The notes under the pieces: generated by a model
The model's database searches: none
What the model was told of the DNA's origin: nothing
Seen by the model: only the letters and a program-made list of their open reading frames with translations
Position numbers and translations under genes: made by a program
In this document: piece after piece, positions 1-9,477 of the stretch
How positions within the stretch are numbered: the first letter of the stretch is position 1
How the letters are laid out: each line of letters opens with the position of its first letter
NCBI GenBank assembly: GCA_032615215.1
Contig: CP128433.1
Location: forward strand, 758,501-822,500
Source of the DNA: Microbulbifer sp. MKSA007
GTDB taxonomy: Bacteria; Pseudomonadota; Gammaproteobacteria; Pseudomonadales; Cellvibrionaceae
Direction: 5' to 3'
Length of the DNA: 64,000 nt

Positions 1-1416
1 ATTGTCCTCATAATCTGAAACCTCATCGGTTTCGTATGCCCGAATCATTCCTCCACCGTTATGATTGACGATGTTGTCGAGGAAATCTTTTAATTCAAGC
101 CCGTGCTCGGCAATCTCACCATAGTTTAAATCGATAATGGTTGTGCAGTGGCTCTCGTTCAAGTTGCGGAACATCGGGAAGTAATAGCCCCAGTTACTAG
201 TTTGATCCAGCAGTGGAATCAAATTTTCATGGGTATCTTTCTGCCAGCGCTGTCGCAATTTATTTAAACGGGAGTCTGCATCGGGATCATTATAAATATC
301 CTCATAAAATCTCTCGTAGGAGTACGATGAAAAATTCCCGTCAGCAAGAAAGTGCGTAATACCCAATCGATCTGAGGGGAATTTATTGGAAAGCGCAGCA
401 TAAAGTGAGGCTAGCTGATTGGCTTCGAATCCCGGTGTTATGGCTTTTAACATAGTGATGGGGTTTTCCGAGCTTTCATCGCTATCGGCGGTATAGGTAG
501 TCCAAGAGCGCAGCACTTCTTTATGTAGCGGTAATGAGGGATATTGGGTGCTGTCACTCCCGTCTAAAGGTGCCTGATAGAGAGGGCCTGAATCATCGAG
601 GAGATAGCCATAATCGACATTCATATCCTCGCGCAACTTTGAATAATTAAACAGAGCACCAATACTGCCTGCACTACAACCCGCAGCGAGCATCTGCTTC
701 GGTTTTTGCAAATTATTTTTCACCCAGGAAGTAACTGCCTGAACGTTGCGTAATCCATTGTGGTGCCAGATAAGGTCGGGGTTCTCGCCAGTAGTATCCT
801 CGTATATTTCAGTTTTATCGCCTACGTAGATATCCCCTGTGCAATACGGTACATAAACCATATTCCACTCGCCAGTTTTATACTGGTCGTAGGGGTGATG
901 TGTATAAATCAAAGGGGATACGCCAGCGGTAGTAAGATTTTCGAAATTTGTAAAATCTAACAAGTGCACATTGCTTAGGTAATCATCGGGAATGCCATTG
1001 GGGTTGCGAGCCCCGCGAATACCAGCTTGTCCTGAGCAGCTTTCATAGTCCCAGCATGCCCCACCACCCTCGAAATAGAAAATGGTGTTACTGGTATCTG
1101 GAACACGGTGAACAAAGAACTTATAGGGTGATCCATTCCCACACATGGCACCTGTACTGGTAGGTACATCAATTTTTTGCCAGGTGTTGTAGTCGCCAGG
1201 ATCAAAATCATCATTAAAACTGGGATCATCCATAGTTAATGGATACATCCCCTCAGCTTGCTGTGAGGTGACTGGCGCATCGGCATTGGGTGGATCAAAC
1301 AAATGCTTTAGGGTAGTCCAGAAGTTGTAATCACCCGGTTCTGCATTTGCATACGCTGTGATAAGTAGAGAACTCGCTAAGAGTATTGAAATAAAACCAC
1401 GGAGAATTTTTATCAT
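1..1416 (-). CDS. Secreted pectin acetylesterase/Notum-like hydrolase (3' end outside window)
   Basis: The frame is open from an ATG at 1416 to the window edge (472 codons, no stop), so the C-terminus is missing. Residues 1-24 form a signal peptide ending near AYANA, so the protein should be exported. Two motifs match the pectin acetylesterase (PAE)/Notum carboxylesterase family: FEGGGACWD, the oxyanion-hole region, and GCSAGS, whose nucleophile is Ser248. Asp359 (in HFLADGN) and His423 (in ESHCTT) are positioned to complete a Ser-Asp-His triad. The family removes acetyl, or in Notum acyl, groups from polysaccharides or proteins; the substrate here is unknown. A ribosome site AAGGGG lies 8 bases before the ATG. 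It follows the pxp operon on the same strand, but a 360-base gap suggests its own promoter. Family assignment is fairly sure, specificity is not. Confidence 0.75.
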   Translation of the reverse strand, partial: MIKILRGFISILLASSLLITAYANAEPGDYNFWTTLKHLFDPPNADAPVTSQQAEGMYPLTMDDPSFNDDFDPGDYNTWQKIDVPTSTGAMCGNGSPYKFFVHRVPDTSNTIFYFEGGGACWDYESCSGQAGIRGARNPNGIPDDYLSNVHLLDFTNFENLTTAGVSPLIYTHHPYDQYKTGEWNMVYVPYCTGDIYVGDKTEIYEDTTGENPDLIWHHNGLRNVQAVTSWVKNNLQKPKQMLAAGCSAGSIGALFNYSKLREDMNVDYGYLLDDSGPLYQAPLDGSDSTQYPSLPLHKEVLRSWTTYTADSDESSENPITMLKAITPGFEANQLASLYAALSNKFPSDRLGITHFLADGNFSSYSYERFYEDIYNDPDADSRLNKLRQRWQKDTHENLIPLLDQTSNWGYYFPMFRNLNESHCTTIIDLNYGEIAEHGLELKDFLDNIVNHNGGGMIRAYETDEVSDYEDN

Positions 1417-1776
1417 TATTAATCCCCTTAAGGTATTGTGTGTTTTCTCTTTGGAATGTGCTTTGTTGATCCTGCAATAATTGTTTGGAGGTTATTTGCT
1501 CCCTATAGATAATCAACTTGCACGTTAGTCCAAATCGCTGTTTGGGTAAAACCCAATGAGGTTAGTTAATAATGATGTTTTGGTCTAGAAAGATATGAGG
1601 GGAAACTTGTTGGTCACAGGGTTTCTATTATATTTCTTCTGTTTTTGCTCAAAAATATTCCATTTAAACTTTTATTAAAATTATTTTGTATATTTTGGCG
1701 TAATTTTTATTCCATACTTTATGGTGTTGTTTTTTAGCGCTAAATAGTTCTGTATCTGATAGTGTTTATGCTTGTA
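1417..1776. other. AT-rich intergenic region between pxpC and the PAE-like gene
   Basis: This 360-base gap holds no convincing gene. It is strongly AT-rich, especially at 1620-1760. The only structure seen is a promoter-like pair with an adjacent small palindrome at 1506-1556, reported separately. No intrinsic terminator for pxpC was found. Confidence 0.5.
1506..1556 (-). promoter_or_regulatory. Putative promoter and palindrome upstream of the PAE-like gene
   Basis: On the minus strand TTGGAC (1533-1528) and TATCTA (1511-1506) are separated by 16 bases, a plausible sigma-70 pair about 90 bases before the start codon. Just upstream, at 1542-1556, is the palindrome TTGGGT-AAA-ACCCAA, placed where an activator or repressor could bind. 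Both calls rest on inspection only. Confidence 0.35.
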
Positions 1777-2754
1777 TTAAAGGGATAGTGCCTCCCTGTG
1801 ATTAAGATTCAGGCTCTGTTGGAGTTTTTTAATTAGGTCTTGTTTCTTTTTGAAAATTTCGCGCGATTCTTCAATGCTTATTTCTTGAAATGTGATTTTG
1901 TTTTTTGGGGCTAGCTGGCCCAGGCGATGAAGTTCCGATTTTATAATATGGCCTATTCGGGGGTACCCGCCAATAGTCTGTCCCTCAATAAAGGAAATAA
2001 TAGGGTTGGCATCGGGTGGTACTTGAATGCTGCCGGGATAGAGTCCTGCTGATGATAGTTGTGTCTTTCCGTTTGTAATTTTATGAATTGTAGAATTGTT
2101 TTTAGTGGATAGACGAATGCCCATACGATTGCTTTGGGTAGAAACCAGATAGGTTGAGCCGTAAAAGTGTTCAATAAATTTCTTGGAAAATAAATTGCTC
2201 TCTGGTCCAGCCACTAGCCGTAGCTTTGAATTGTGTGAGTAGTGAAGGTGAAACCTTTTATTTAGTACAGATTCTTTTGCGGTGTGGACTTCTTTAAAGT
2301 GGATGACTTCGTTAGATGTGATCGGTTTGCCACTATTTGCGCCAAATTTACTAATAATGTGAGTTGCAGAGCTACCTAAGATATTGGGTGCGTCTATCTT
2401 GGCAGAAAGCGCAAGGTAGGTTCTTGCACCGGAAATAGCTTGAGCTATATCCAAAATATCACCAGGCTTAACCCTATAGGTTCGGAAATTATCAATTGAC
2501 TCGTTATTTAAGGAGCCTCTGAATTGGCCTCCGGCTATAGCGATAGTGAGATTGCAGAGGAATTCGATTCTAGGGCCGAGCAGGGTGATCTCAAAGGTTG
2601 GGTGCCCTAACGGGTTTCCTAATAACAGGTTGGCTATTTTCATCGATAGTGGGTCGGCAGCACCTCCCCATGGAATTCCACAGTGCATCATGCCTGGACG
2701 ACCCAGGTCCTGAATACTTGTCTGTAGCCCTGCTCGAAGAAAGTGAATACCCAT
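1777..2754 (-). CDS. pxpC: 5-oxoprolinase subunit C (biotin-dependent carboxyltransferase-like, AHS2)
   Basis: The 325-residue product belongs to the KipA/YbgK/AHS2 family, subunit C of the PxpABC 5-oxoprolinase, which uses ATP to open 5-oxoproline to glutamate in the cytoplasm. The N-terminus contains GLQTSIQDLGRPG and GIPWGGAADP, both typical of this subunit, and later PGSIQVPPDANPI and GYPRIGHI. The length is close to the family norm of about 310. It is the last gene of a three-gene operon and starts 12 bases after pxpB ends. The adjacent pxpA and pxpB make the assignment firm, since the three subunits normally occur together. Confidence 0.9.
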   Translation of the reverse strand: MGIHFLRAGLQTSIQDLGRPGMMHCGIPWGGAADPLSMKIANLLLGNPLGHPTFEITLLGPRIEFLCNLTIAIAGGQFRGSLNNESIDNFRTYRVKPGDILDIAQAISGARTYLALSAKIDAPNILGSSATHIISKFGANSGKPITSNEVIHFKEVHTAKESVLNKRFHLHYSHNSKLRLVAGPESNLFSKKFIEHFYGSTYLVSTQSNRMGIRLSTKNNSTIHKITNGKTQLSSAGLYPGSIQVPPDANPIISFIEGQTIGGYPRIGHIIKSELHRLGQLAPKNKITFQEISIEESREIFKKKQDLIKKLQQSLNLNHREALSL

Positions 2755-2766
2755 AGACCCTCCTTT

Positions 2767-3495
2767 TTAGGGTGAACTACTTTTAGTACTCTGCGAGAGT
2801 ATATGAAATTGCTGAGAATCTATTGCATAAAACTCAATTTCATCTAAAGGTGCAGCGATAAATGGGGAGGGTTCCGCAGGTTGAAAAAGACTAAGGGGTG
2901 TCTGGCCAATAATTTGCCATCCCCCCGGTGTAGCTTGTGGGTAGATGCCTGTTTGTTCTCCACCTATCCCGACAGCGCCTGCGGGAATTCTGGTTCGGGG
3001 AGTTTCTTTTCTGGGGCAATATAGCTTTGGGTCAAGTCCGCCAAGGTATAAGAAGCCTGGAGTAAAGCCCAACATATGCACTAAGTAACGTTGTGCGGTA
3101 TGTCGTTTGATGATTTCCTGTGACGATAATTTGGTATGTTCTGATAATGCCTCAAGGTCTGGAGAAAAGCCTTCTTCGTAGCATACGGGAATGCGCACTA
3201 TACGTGGTCTACTGGTGAAGGGGGCAGGGTTGTTTAGAAACTCCTCGGTAGTTTTAGTGAGTAATTGGTATAAGGTTTTGTGATCCCATAGGGAAGGATT
3301 GAAAATAACAGTTAAGCACTGGTATGCAGGAATGATATCAATGATACCTGGATGCACTTCATTTAATAGAGCCGCTCTCAAACCGATAATTGTCCGGCTA
3401 AGAGCTTTGCATGGTTTACCGGAAAAGCGGATATCTACTGCACAATCTCCGTTAATGGTTATAGCTAGTGGTATATGGGGGGCAGGGTGTGTCAC
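2767..3495 (-). CDS. pxpB: 5-oxoprolinase subunit B (KipI/AHS1 family)
   Basis: This 242-residue protein is of the KipI/YbgJ/AHS1 type. In the PxpABC complex it pairs with PxpC. The conserved C-terminal half is clear: MLGFTPGFLYLGGLD, RIPAGAVGIGGEQTGIYP and PGGWQIIGQTPLSLF. The start is a GTG at 3495 that overlaps the TGA of pxpA (GTGA), a typical translational-coupling junction that fixes the start. Outside such operons the Bacillus homologue KipI inhibits a sporulation kinase, but the gene order here points to oxoproline breakdown. Confidence 0.9.
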   Translation of the reverse strand: MTHPAPHIPLAITINGDCAVDIRFSGKPCKALSRTIIGLRAALLNEVHPGIIDIIPAYQCLTVIFNPSLWDHKTLYQLLTKTTEEFLNNPAPFTSRPRIVRIPVCYEEGFSPDLEALSEHTKLSSQEIIKRHTAQRYLVHMLGFTPGFLYLGGLDPKLYCPRKETPRTRIPAGAVGIGGEQTGIYPQATPGGWQIIGQTPLSLFQPAEPSPFIAAPLDEIEFYAIDSQQFHILSQSTKSSSP

Positions 3496-4241
3496 CGAGC
3501 TATGCTCACGCCGTTTGCATTGAGATGTTGATTAAGTTGTCTGGCGATAATGGGCGCTTGGGGATTATCGCCGTGGAGGCAGATGGTATCCACAGAGAAT
3601 TGTAATTTTTCACCATGATAATCGTTAAATTCTAAGCCCTTTGCCAAGCAGATAGCCTGCTCTAAGCACTGTTCTGTCTCAGCAATAACAGCGCCCGCCA
3701 TTGAGCGTGGAGCTAGTTGGTTATTGCTGAGGTACTGCCTGTCCATAAATCCTTCGCGAATAAATGTTTTATTTTGTTTGGCAGCAGCGAACTGCATGGC
3801 AGCGTTGGCTAACCCAATAATTTTCAGTGAAGGATATTCTTTGTCGAGTAGGGTAATAATACTTTTAGCGAGTTCTCTGTTTGACTCTGTATCATTGTAG
3901 AGAGCGCCGTGTAGTTTAATATGGTCTAAAGTTGCTCCTAGGCTGCGCGCGATATTTTCTAGTTGGTTTACTTGTGTGCAAAGAGAGTCGAGCAATTTAT
4001 TTTGAGGAATAACTAGAGATTTGCGGCCAAAATTTTCCCTGTCGGGGTAGCTGGGGTGCGCGCCGATTTTTAAGCTATTTTTTAGGGCGTTTTCGATTGA
4101 TCTACCCATGATCTCGGGAGTGCCAGCGTGACCGCCGCAAGCTATATTGCAACGGGAAATAAACGGCATGATTTGGGCGTCCCTGTCACAGCTGTGTAAA
4201 TCAGCACCTTCACCCAGATCGCAGTTGATATCAATGTTCAC
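3492..4241 (-). CDS. pxpA: 5-oxoprolinase subunit A (LamB/YcsF family)
   Basis: The 249-residue LamB/YcsF-family protein is subunit A of 5-oxoprolinase, which acts with PxpB and PxpC to hydrolyse ATP and open the 5-oxoproline ring. The N-terminal signature MNIDINCDLGEGADLHSCD, the ACGGHAG segment and GAHPSYPDRENFGR are diagnostic. The C-terminal SVDTICLHGDNP is also conserved. The length matches the family (about 245-255). It is first in the pxpABC operon. No transporter gene for oxoproline is visible nearby. Confidence 0.92.
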   Translation of the reverse strand: MNIDINCDLGEGADLHSCDRDAQIMPFISRCNIACGGHAGTPEIMGRSIENALKNSLKIGAHPSYPDRENFGRKSLVIPQNKLLDSLCTQVNQLENIARSLGATLDHIKLHGALYNDTESNRELAKSIITLLDKEYPSLKIIGLANAAMQFAAAKQNKTFIREGFMDRQYLSNNQLAPRSMAGAVIAETEQCLEQAICLAKGLEFNDYHGEKLQFSVDTICLHGDNPQAPIIARQLNQHLNANGVSIAR

Positions 4242-4307
4242 TGTGGCATCCTGCCTGTAATATATTTTGAATGGGTTTTAACGCTAAGAATCTGCCTATT
4301 AAAGTGG

Positions 4308-4907
4308 TTAATTGTCAGGGCACTGATTTACTTCCATAGAGATTTTCTTTGAATTTGATTCATAGCAATTTCCCAGTGGGGAGCAGAAGCAGGCGGAAAT
4401 TGAAAGGTTCCATCTTTCTTGATTAATTTTTTCCCATAGTTCAGAAGTTGCAGTGCCACGACTTAAAGAATAGAAAGGGTACTCCGATTGTGCGGGAATG
4501 ATAACTTCATTTATTTCTGAAGAGCTTTGAAAGCCTTCGTCAAGGGGTGGGTGGTGATTTTTATAGTTTCTATTAAATTTATTTTTCATCATTTTATGCT
4601 CTTCCTGACAGCAGGCGCGCAAAAAATCATGGGTGCTTGAGTATTCTACATTTTTATATTTAAAGCTAACGGATTTTAGGATGGCAGGGCCGGCCCCAGC
4701 ATTGCGAAAGCCAAATGTAATTTTGCTTTGATTGCTCTCCTCGTCATAGTTGCCATGGCTGAACTGAATAACAGGCATTGTCATTATTTTGACTTGTTGA
4801 TTGGCAGCTCTGGCTTGTAAATAGGTGGCATAGAAGGATGCCAGAGAAATCATAATTGCACTTACTGCGATCACTGAGTTTAAGCGGTCGCGATTGAATA
4901 ACTTCAT
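4308..4907 (-). CDS. Membrane-anchored protein of unknown function
   Basis: I do not recognise this gene. From the ATG at 4907 it encodes 199 residues; a GTG four codons upstream is an alternative start. Residues about 10-30 (VIAVSAIMISLASFYATYL) form one hydrophobic anchor. The rest is polar, with a beta-rich middle (ITFGFRNAGAGPAILKSV) and six cysteines: a CC pair in ACCQEE, then CFCSP, GNCYE and a final NQC. A segment like FxFRNxGxGPA is common in single-anchor bacterial proteins of unknown role. It lies upstream of pxpA on the same strand with a 66-base gap, so co-transcription is possible. The sequence is AT-rich like its neighbours. Confidence 0.6.
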   Translation of the reverse strand: MKLFNRDRLNSVIAVSAIMISLASFYATYLQARAANQQVKIMTMPVIQFSHGNYDEESNQSKITFGFRNAGAGPAILKSVSFKYKNVEYSSTHDFLRACCQEEHKMMKNKFNRNYKNHHPPLDEGFQSSSEINEVIIPAQSEYPFYSLSRGTATSELWEKINQERWNLSISACFCSPLGNCYESNSKKISMEVNQCPDN

Positions 4908-4953
4908 ATCTTGTCGCACCTACCTACTAGTTATTTTTAAGTGAATTGAGCAA

Positions 4954-4987
4954 GAAAGGATGCCGATCTATAGATTGGCATCCTTTC
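4954..4987 (-). terminator. Intrinsic terminator downstream of uvrA
   Basis: An inverted repeat with arms GAAAGGATGCC (4954-4964) and GGCATCCTTTC (4977-4987) extends inward through GATC/GATT to a 4-base TATA loop, about 15 pairs in total. It starts 9 bases after the uvrA stop. The T-tract in the minus direction (TTTCTT) is modest. Confidence 0.65.
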
Positions 4988-4995
4988 CTATTCAA

Positions 4996-7821
4996 TTAGT
5001 TCAGCATGGTTTTTAGAAAGCGCCCGGTATGGGAAATGTCCATTTCTGCAACATCCTCAGGTGTCCCCGTGGCAATAATTTGCCCGCCGCCAGAGCCACC
5101 CTCCGGGCCAAGGTCTATAATCCAGTCTGCAGTTTTGATCACGTCCAGATTGTGTTCGATCACTACGATGGTATTGCCGTGATCGCGCAGGCGATGCAGA
5201 ACATCCAGCAGTAATTGGATATCGGCAAAGTGCAGGCCGGTAGTCGGTTCGTCGAGGATGTACAGGGTTTGCCCAGTGTCTCGTTTGGATAGCTCGCGGG
5301 AGAGTTTTACCCGTTGGGCTTCACCACCTGAGAGAGTGGTGGCAGCCTGGCCCAGCTTGATATATGAGAGGCCGACATCCATTAGGGTTTGCAACTTCTT
5401 CGCGATTGCGGGCACAGGGTCAAAGAATTCCCGTGCATCTTCCACGGTCATTTCCAATACTTCGTGGATATTTTTGCCCTTGTAGTGTACCTCCAGGGTC
5501 TCGCGGTTGTAGCGCTTGCCGTGGCAGGTATCACAGGGTACATAGACATCCGGCAAAAAGTGCATTTCTACCTTAATCACCCCGTCGCCCTGGCAGGCTT
5601 CACAACGCCCACCCTTGACGTTAAAGCTGAAGCGCCCGGGTTTATAGCCCCGTGAGCGGGCTTCCTGGGTGCCGGCAAACAAGTCGCGAATTGGGGTAAA
5701 AATACCGGTATAAGTTGCCGGATTTGAGCGAGGAGTGCGCCCGATAGGACTCTGATCAATATCCACGCATTTGTCGAAGTGCTCCAGGCCGTGCACCTCT
5801 TTATAGGGGGAGGCCTTAAGGGTTGTTGCTTTGTTAAGTGCAGTGGCGGCAAGTGGATAGAGGGTTGTATTGATCAGGGTGGACTTACCAGAGCCCGATA
5901 CACCGGTTACACAGGTAAATAATCCTACTGGGATTTTCAGATCGACGTCCTGTAAATTATTTCCACTGGCGCCTTCGAGACGCAACAAATAGTCCGGGTC
6001 GGGTACGTAGCGCTCTTCCGGTACGGCAATTTTCTTTTTGCCGGAGAGGTACTGACCGGTTAGGGACTTCTTACATTTGGTAATTTTATCGGCGGTGCCC
6101 GCTGCCACGACCTCTCCGCCATGGACACCGGCACCGGGGCCAATATCGACAATAAAGTCAGCACTGCGAATGGCATCCTCATCGTGCTCCACCACAATAA
6201 CCGTATTGCCGATATCGCGCAGGTGGGTAAGGGTGTTGAGCAGGCGCTCGTTGTCCCGCTGGTGTAGGCCGATAGAGGGCTCGTCGAGAATATACATTAC
6301 GCCCACGAGGCCGGCGCCGATCTGGCTGGCGAGGCGAATGCGCTGCGCTTCGCCGCCGGAGAGGGTTTCTGCACTGCGGTTTAGGGTCAGGTAATTCAGG
6401 CCGACATCGACGAGGAAGCGGAATCGATCGCGCAGCTCTTTGAGAATCTTATCGGCAATCTCTTTCTGGGCGCCTTTAAAAGCCAGCTCATGGTCGAAAT
6501 ACTCGAACGCATCGCCTACAGGCAGCTCAGTAATTTGCGCCAGGGTGCGGTTATCCACAAAGACATGACGGGCCTCGCGGCGCAGGCGGGTACCGTGGCA
6601 CTCTGGGCATTTTTGTGTACTCAGATACTTGGCTAACTCCTCCCGTACCGATTGGGACTCGGTATCCCGATAGCGGCGTTGGAAGTTGGGGATAATGCCC
6701 TCGAAGGTGTGCTGGCGCACGGTGACATCGCCGCGATCATTGACGTAGCTGAAGTCTATCTCTTCGTCGCCACTGCCCTGCAGGATAACCTTGCGGTGGG
6801 CTTTGCGTAATTTTTTCCAGGGCTTATCCAGATCGAAACCGTAGTGCTCGGCGAGGGAGTCGAGCATGTGGTAATAGTAAATGTTGCGTCTGTCCCAACC
6901 GCGAATGGCGCCTTCGGAAATACTGCTTTCCGAATCGATAATTACCTTGTCTTCATCGAAGAACTGCTTGACGCCCAGGCCGTCACAGCTGGGGCAGGCG
7001 CCCGCAGGGTTGTTGAAGGAGAATAGGCGGGGTTCCAGCTCATCCAGTGAGTAGTCACAGACGGGGCAGGCGTGGCGGGCAGAGAAGAGGCGATCTTCCT
7101 GGTCTCCATCCATAAAACTGATGGAGGCGATACCGTCGGTGAGATTCAGGGCAGTTTCGAAGGATTCCGCCAAACGCAGTTGCAGGTCCTCACGCACCTT
7201 AAAGCGGTCTACCACCACCTCAATGGTGTGCTTGCGGCGCTTATCCAGCTTGGGGGTGTCGTCCAGGTCACAGATAACTCCGTCGATCCGTGCCCGCACA
7301 AATCCGTCCCGGCGCAATTGTTCAAATACGTGCTGGTGCTCACCCTTTCGATCGCGAACTACCGGCGCCAGCAACATAATCTTGCTGCCTTCCGGTAAAG
7401 CCAGTACCTGATCCACCATCTGGCTGATCGTCTGGGCTTGCAGGGGTTCGTCGTGCTCGGGGCAGCGGGGTTCTCCAACCCGGGCAAACAGCAGCCGCAG
7501 GTAGTCATAGATCTCTGTGATGGTGCCGACAGTGGAGCGGGGGTTGTGAGAGGTGGACTTCTGCTCGATTGAAATAGCCGGTGATAGCCCCTCGACGGTA
7601 TCCACATCCGGCTTTTCCATCATCGACAGGAATTGACGGGCGTAGGTGGAGAGTGATTCCACGTAGCGGCGCTGCCCCTCTGCGTAGAGGGTGTCAAAGG
7701 CCAGGGAAGATTTGCCGGAACCGGACAGGCCGGTGATAACGATCAGTTTATCGCGGGGAATGTCCAGATCGATATTCTTCAGGTTGTGGGTGCGAGCACC
7801 CCTTACATAAATCGTGTCCAC
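4996..7821 (-). CDS. uvrA: Excinuclease ABC subunit A
   Basis: The 941-residue UvrA is the damage-sensing ATPase of nucleotide excision repair; a UvrA dimer with UvrB scans DNA in the cytoplasm. It has two ABC modules: Walker A GLSGSGKSS at residues 31-39 and GVSGSGKST in the second half. Each module has a LSGGEAQR signature. Zinc-binding cysteines appear as CPVCDYS/CPSCDG in module 1 and CEACQGDG/CDTCHG in module 2. The length equals the E. coli protein (940). It is divergent from manC across 159 bases. No clear SOS box was seen in front of it. Confidence 0.98.
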   Translation of the reverse strand: MDTIYVRGARTHNLKNIDLDIPRDKLIVITGLSGSGKSSLAFDTLYAEGQRRYVESLSTYARQFLSMMEKPDVDTVEGLSPAISIEQKSTSHNPRSTVGTITEIYDYLRLLFARVGEPRCPEHDEPLQAQTISQMVDQVLALPEGSKIMLLAPVVRDRKGEHQHVFEQLRRDGFVRARIDGVICDLDDTPKLDKRRKHTIEVVVDRFKVREDLQLRLAESFETALNLTDGIASISFMDGDQEDRLFSARHACPVCDYSLDELEPRLFSFNNPAGACPSCDGLGVKQFFDEDKVIIDSESSISEGAIRGWDRRNIYYYHMLDSLAEHYGFDLDKPWKKLRKAHRKVILQGSGDEEIDFSYVNDRGDVTVRQHTFEGIIPNFQRRYRDTESQSVREELAKYLSTQKCPECHGTRLRREARHVFVDNRTLAQITELPVGDAFEYFDHELAFKGAQKEIADKILKELRDRFRFLVDVGLNYLTLNRSAETLSGGEAQRIRLASQIGAGLVGVMYILDEPSIGLHQRDNERLLNTLTHLRDIGNTVIVVEHDEDAIRSADFIVDIGPGAGVHGGEVVAAGTADKITKCKKSLTGQYLSGKKKIAVPEERYVPDPDYLLRLEGASGNNLQDVDLKIPVGLFTCVTGVSGSGKSTLINTTLYPLAATALNKATTLKASPYKEVHGLEHFDKCVDIDQSPIGRTPRSNPATYTGIFTPIRDLFAGTQEARSRGYKPGRFSFNVKGGRCEACQGDGVIKVEMHFLPDVYVPCDTCHGKRYNRETLEVHYKGKNIHEVLEMTVEDAREFFDPVPAIAKKLQTLMDVGLSYIKLGQAATTLSGGEAQRVKLSRELSKRDTGQTLYILDEPTTGLHFADIQLLLDVLHRLRDHGNTIVVIEHNLDVIKTADWIIDLGPEGGSGGGQIIATGTPEDVAEMDISHTGRFLKTMLN

Positions 7822-7980
7822 GCTCTACCTATATGCTGCTAATACTGGGCCGGGCCTCGGACTTGCTCCGCGCGGGGCGATCACAACTGCGGTGCCGGAA
7901 AAACAGTCAAGTATAAACTCGCCACCTGATGTGCGAAAATTGTCTTTCGCAATACCCGACATTCAGGCAGATAGCATTCG

Positions 7981-9387
7981 ATGATTCCTGTGATTCTCTG
8001 TGGTGGCACCGGCTCGCGCCTGTGGCCACTCTCTCGCGAGGCCTACCCCAAACAGTTCCTACCCCTTATCGGTGGTGAAACGATGTTACAGGCAACCGTA
8101 AGGCGCCTGGAGGGCATTGAGCCATTACAGACGCCGATCCTGGTATGCAACGAAGAGCATCGTTTTGCCGCCGCCGAGCAATTGCAGGAAATCGGCCACG
8201 GAGCCCAGTCCATTTTACTGGAGCCCTGCGCGCGCAATACTGCACCGGCTATTGCCCTGGCTGCCCTGGCAGCACTGGAGTCAGGAGCTGACCCTTTACT
8301 GCTGGTATTACCGGCAGACCACGCCGTTTCCGACGAGGTAAATTTTCAGGAGTCTGTAGAGTCGGCCCGAGCCCTGGCTGAGCAGGGGCATCTGGTCACC
8401 TTTGGTATTGTGCCGACCCGGGCGGAGACCGGCTACGGCTACATTCGGCGCGGGGATAAATTGGCGGAAACTGCTTGGAAAGTGGCGGAGTTCGTCGAAA
8501 AGCCGGACACTGAAACCGCTGAAGCTTACCTGGCCTCCGGGGATTACTCCTGGAACAGTGGCATGTTCCTGTTCCGCGCTTCCCGCTATCTGGAGGAGTT
8601 GGAGCGCTACCGTGCAGATATTCTCACAGCCTGCCGCAGTGCCTATAAGAGTGCCGCGAGGGATCTGGATTTTACCCGGGTGGATAGAGAGGCTTTTGCA
8701 GCCTGCGCAGACGAGTCTGTGGATTATGCAGTAATGGAGCCGACGGAATCCGCGGCAGTTGTACCTATGGATGCGGGTTGGAGCGATGTGGGCTCCTGGC
8801 AGGGGCTGTGGGAGTTGGCAAAACGCGATGCCAATGACAATTTGCTCCAGGGTGATGTATTGCAAGAAGACTCCCAGCGCTGCCTGGTGCGTGGTGAGAG
8901 CCGCTTGGTCAGCCTTCTCGGTGTATCCGACCTGGTGGTTGTCGATACTGATGACGCGCTTCTGATCGCTGACCGGCAACGGGTCCAGGAAGTCAAAAAA
9001 CTGGTCAATAACCTCAAGAGCACTGGCCGCAGTGAGGCCCAAAGGCACCGCAAAGTATATAGGCCCTGGGGCTACTACGACTCGATTGATGCGGGTCCAC
9101 GCTTTCAGGTGAAGCGTATTGTGGTGAAGCCGGGCCAGCAGCTATCCCTGCAGATGCATCACCATCGCGCTGAACACTGGGTTGTGGTGCAGGGAACTGC
9201 GAAGGTTACCCGGGGTGAAGAAGAGGTCCTGATCACCGAGAACCAATCGACTTATATCCCCCTGGGGGTGGTCCACCGTTTGGAGAACCCCGGTACGATT
9301 CCCTTGGAGCTGATCGAGGTGCAATCCGGCAGTTATCTCGGGGAGGATGACATTGTCCGCCTCGATGATGAGTACGGTCGTAACTAG
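7981..9387 (+). CDS. manC: Mannose-1-phosphate guanylyltransferase / mannose-6-phosphate isomerase
   Basis: This 468-residue bifunctional type II enzyme (ManC/AlgA/CpsB family) makes GDP-mannose from mannose-1-phosphate and GTP. Its C-terminal cupin isomerises fructose-6-phosphate to mannose-6-phosphate. The nucleotidyltransferase signature GGTGSRLWPLSREAYPKQF lies at residues 8-26. The cupin end shows RPWGYYDSID and SLQMHHHRAEHW. GDP-mannose feeds exopolysaccharide, LPS or glycan synthesis. The phosphomannomutase that would supply its substrate is encoded 6 kb away (15329-16675). No other polysaccharide genes adjoin it. Confidence 0.93.
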   Translation: MIPVILCGGTGSRLWPLSREAYPKQFLPLIGGETMLQATVRRLEGIEPLQTPILVCNEEHRFAAAEQLQEIGHGAQSILLEPCARNTAPAIALAALAALESGADPLLLVLPADHAVSDEVNFQESVESARALAEQGHLVTFGIVPTRAETGYGYIRRGDKLAETAWKVAEFVEKPDTETAEAYLASGDYSWNSGMFLFRASRYLEELERYRADILTACRSAYKSAARDLDFTRVDREAFAACADESVDYAVMEPTESAAVVPMDAGWSDVGSWQGLWELAKRDANDNLLQGDVLQEDSQRCLVRGESRLVSLLGVSDLVVVDTDDALLIADRQRVQEVKKLVNNLKSTGRSEAQRHRKVYRPWGYYDSIDAGPRFQVKRIVVKPGQQLSLQMHHHRAEHWVVVQGTAKVTRGEEEVLITENQSTYIPLGVVHRLENPGTIPLELIEVQSGSYLGEDDIVRLDDEYGRN

Positions 9388-9477
9388 TTGTGGATAAAAG
9401 TTGTGCTGTTTCCCCTACAGCCGGGAGGCGGCTCACTGTACAATGCGCGCCCTATTTGATGCTGTTCCGGGATTTGC

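Noticed and set aside
7822..7980. SOS box in the uvrA/manC divergent region
   Set aside because: No CTG-N10-CAG arrangement was found; only isolated CTG or ACAG strings occur.
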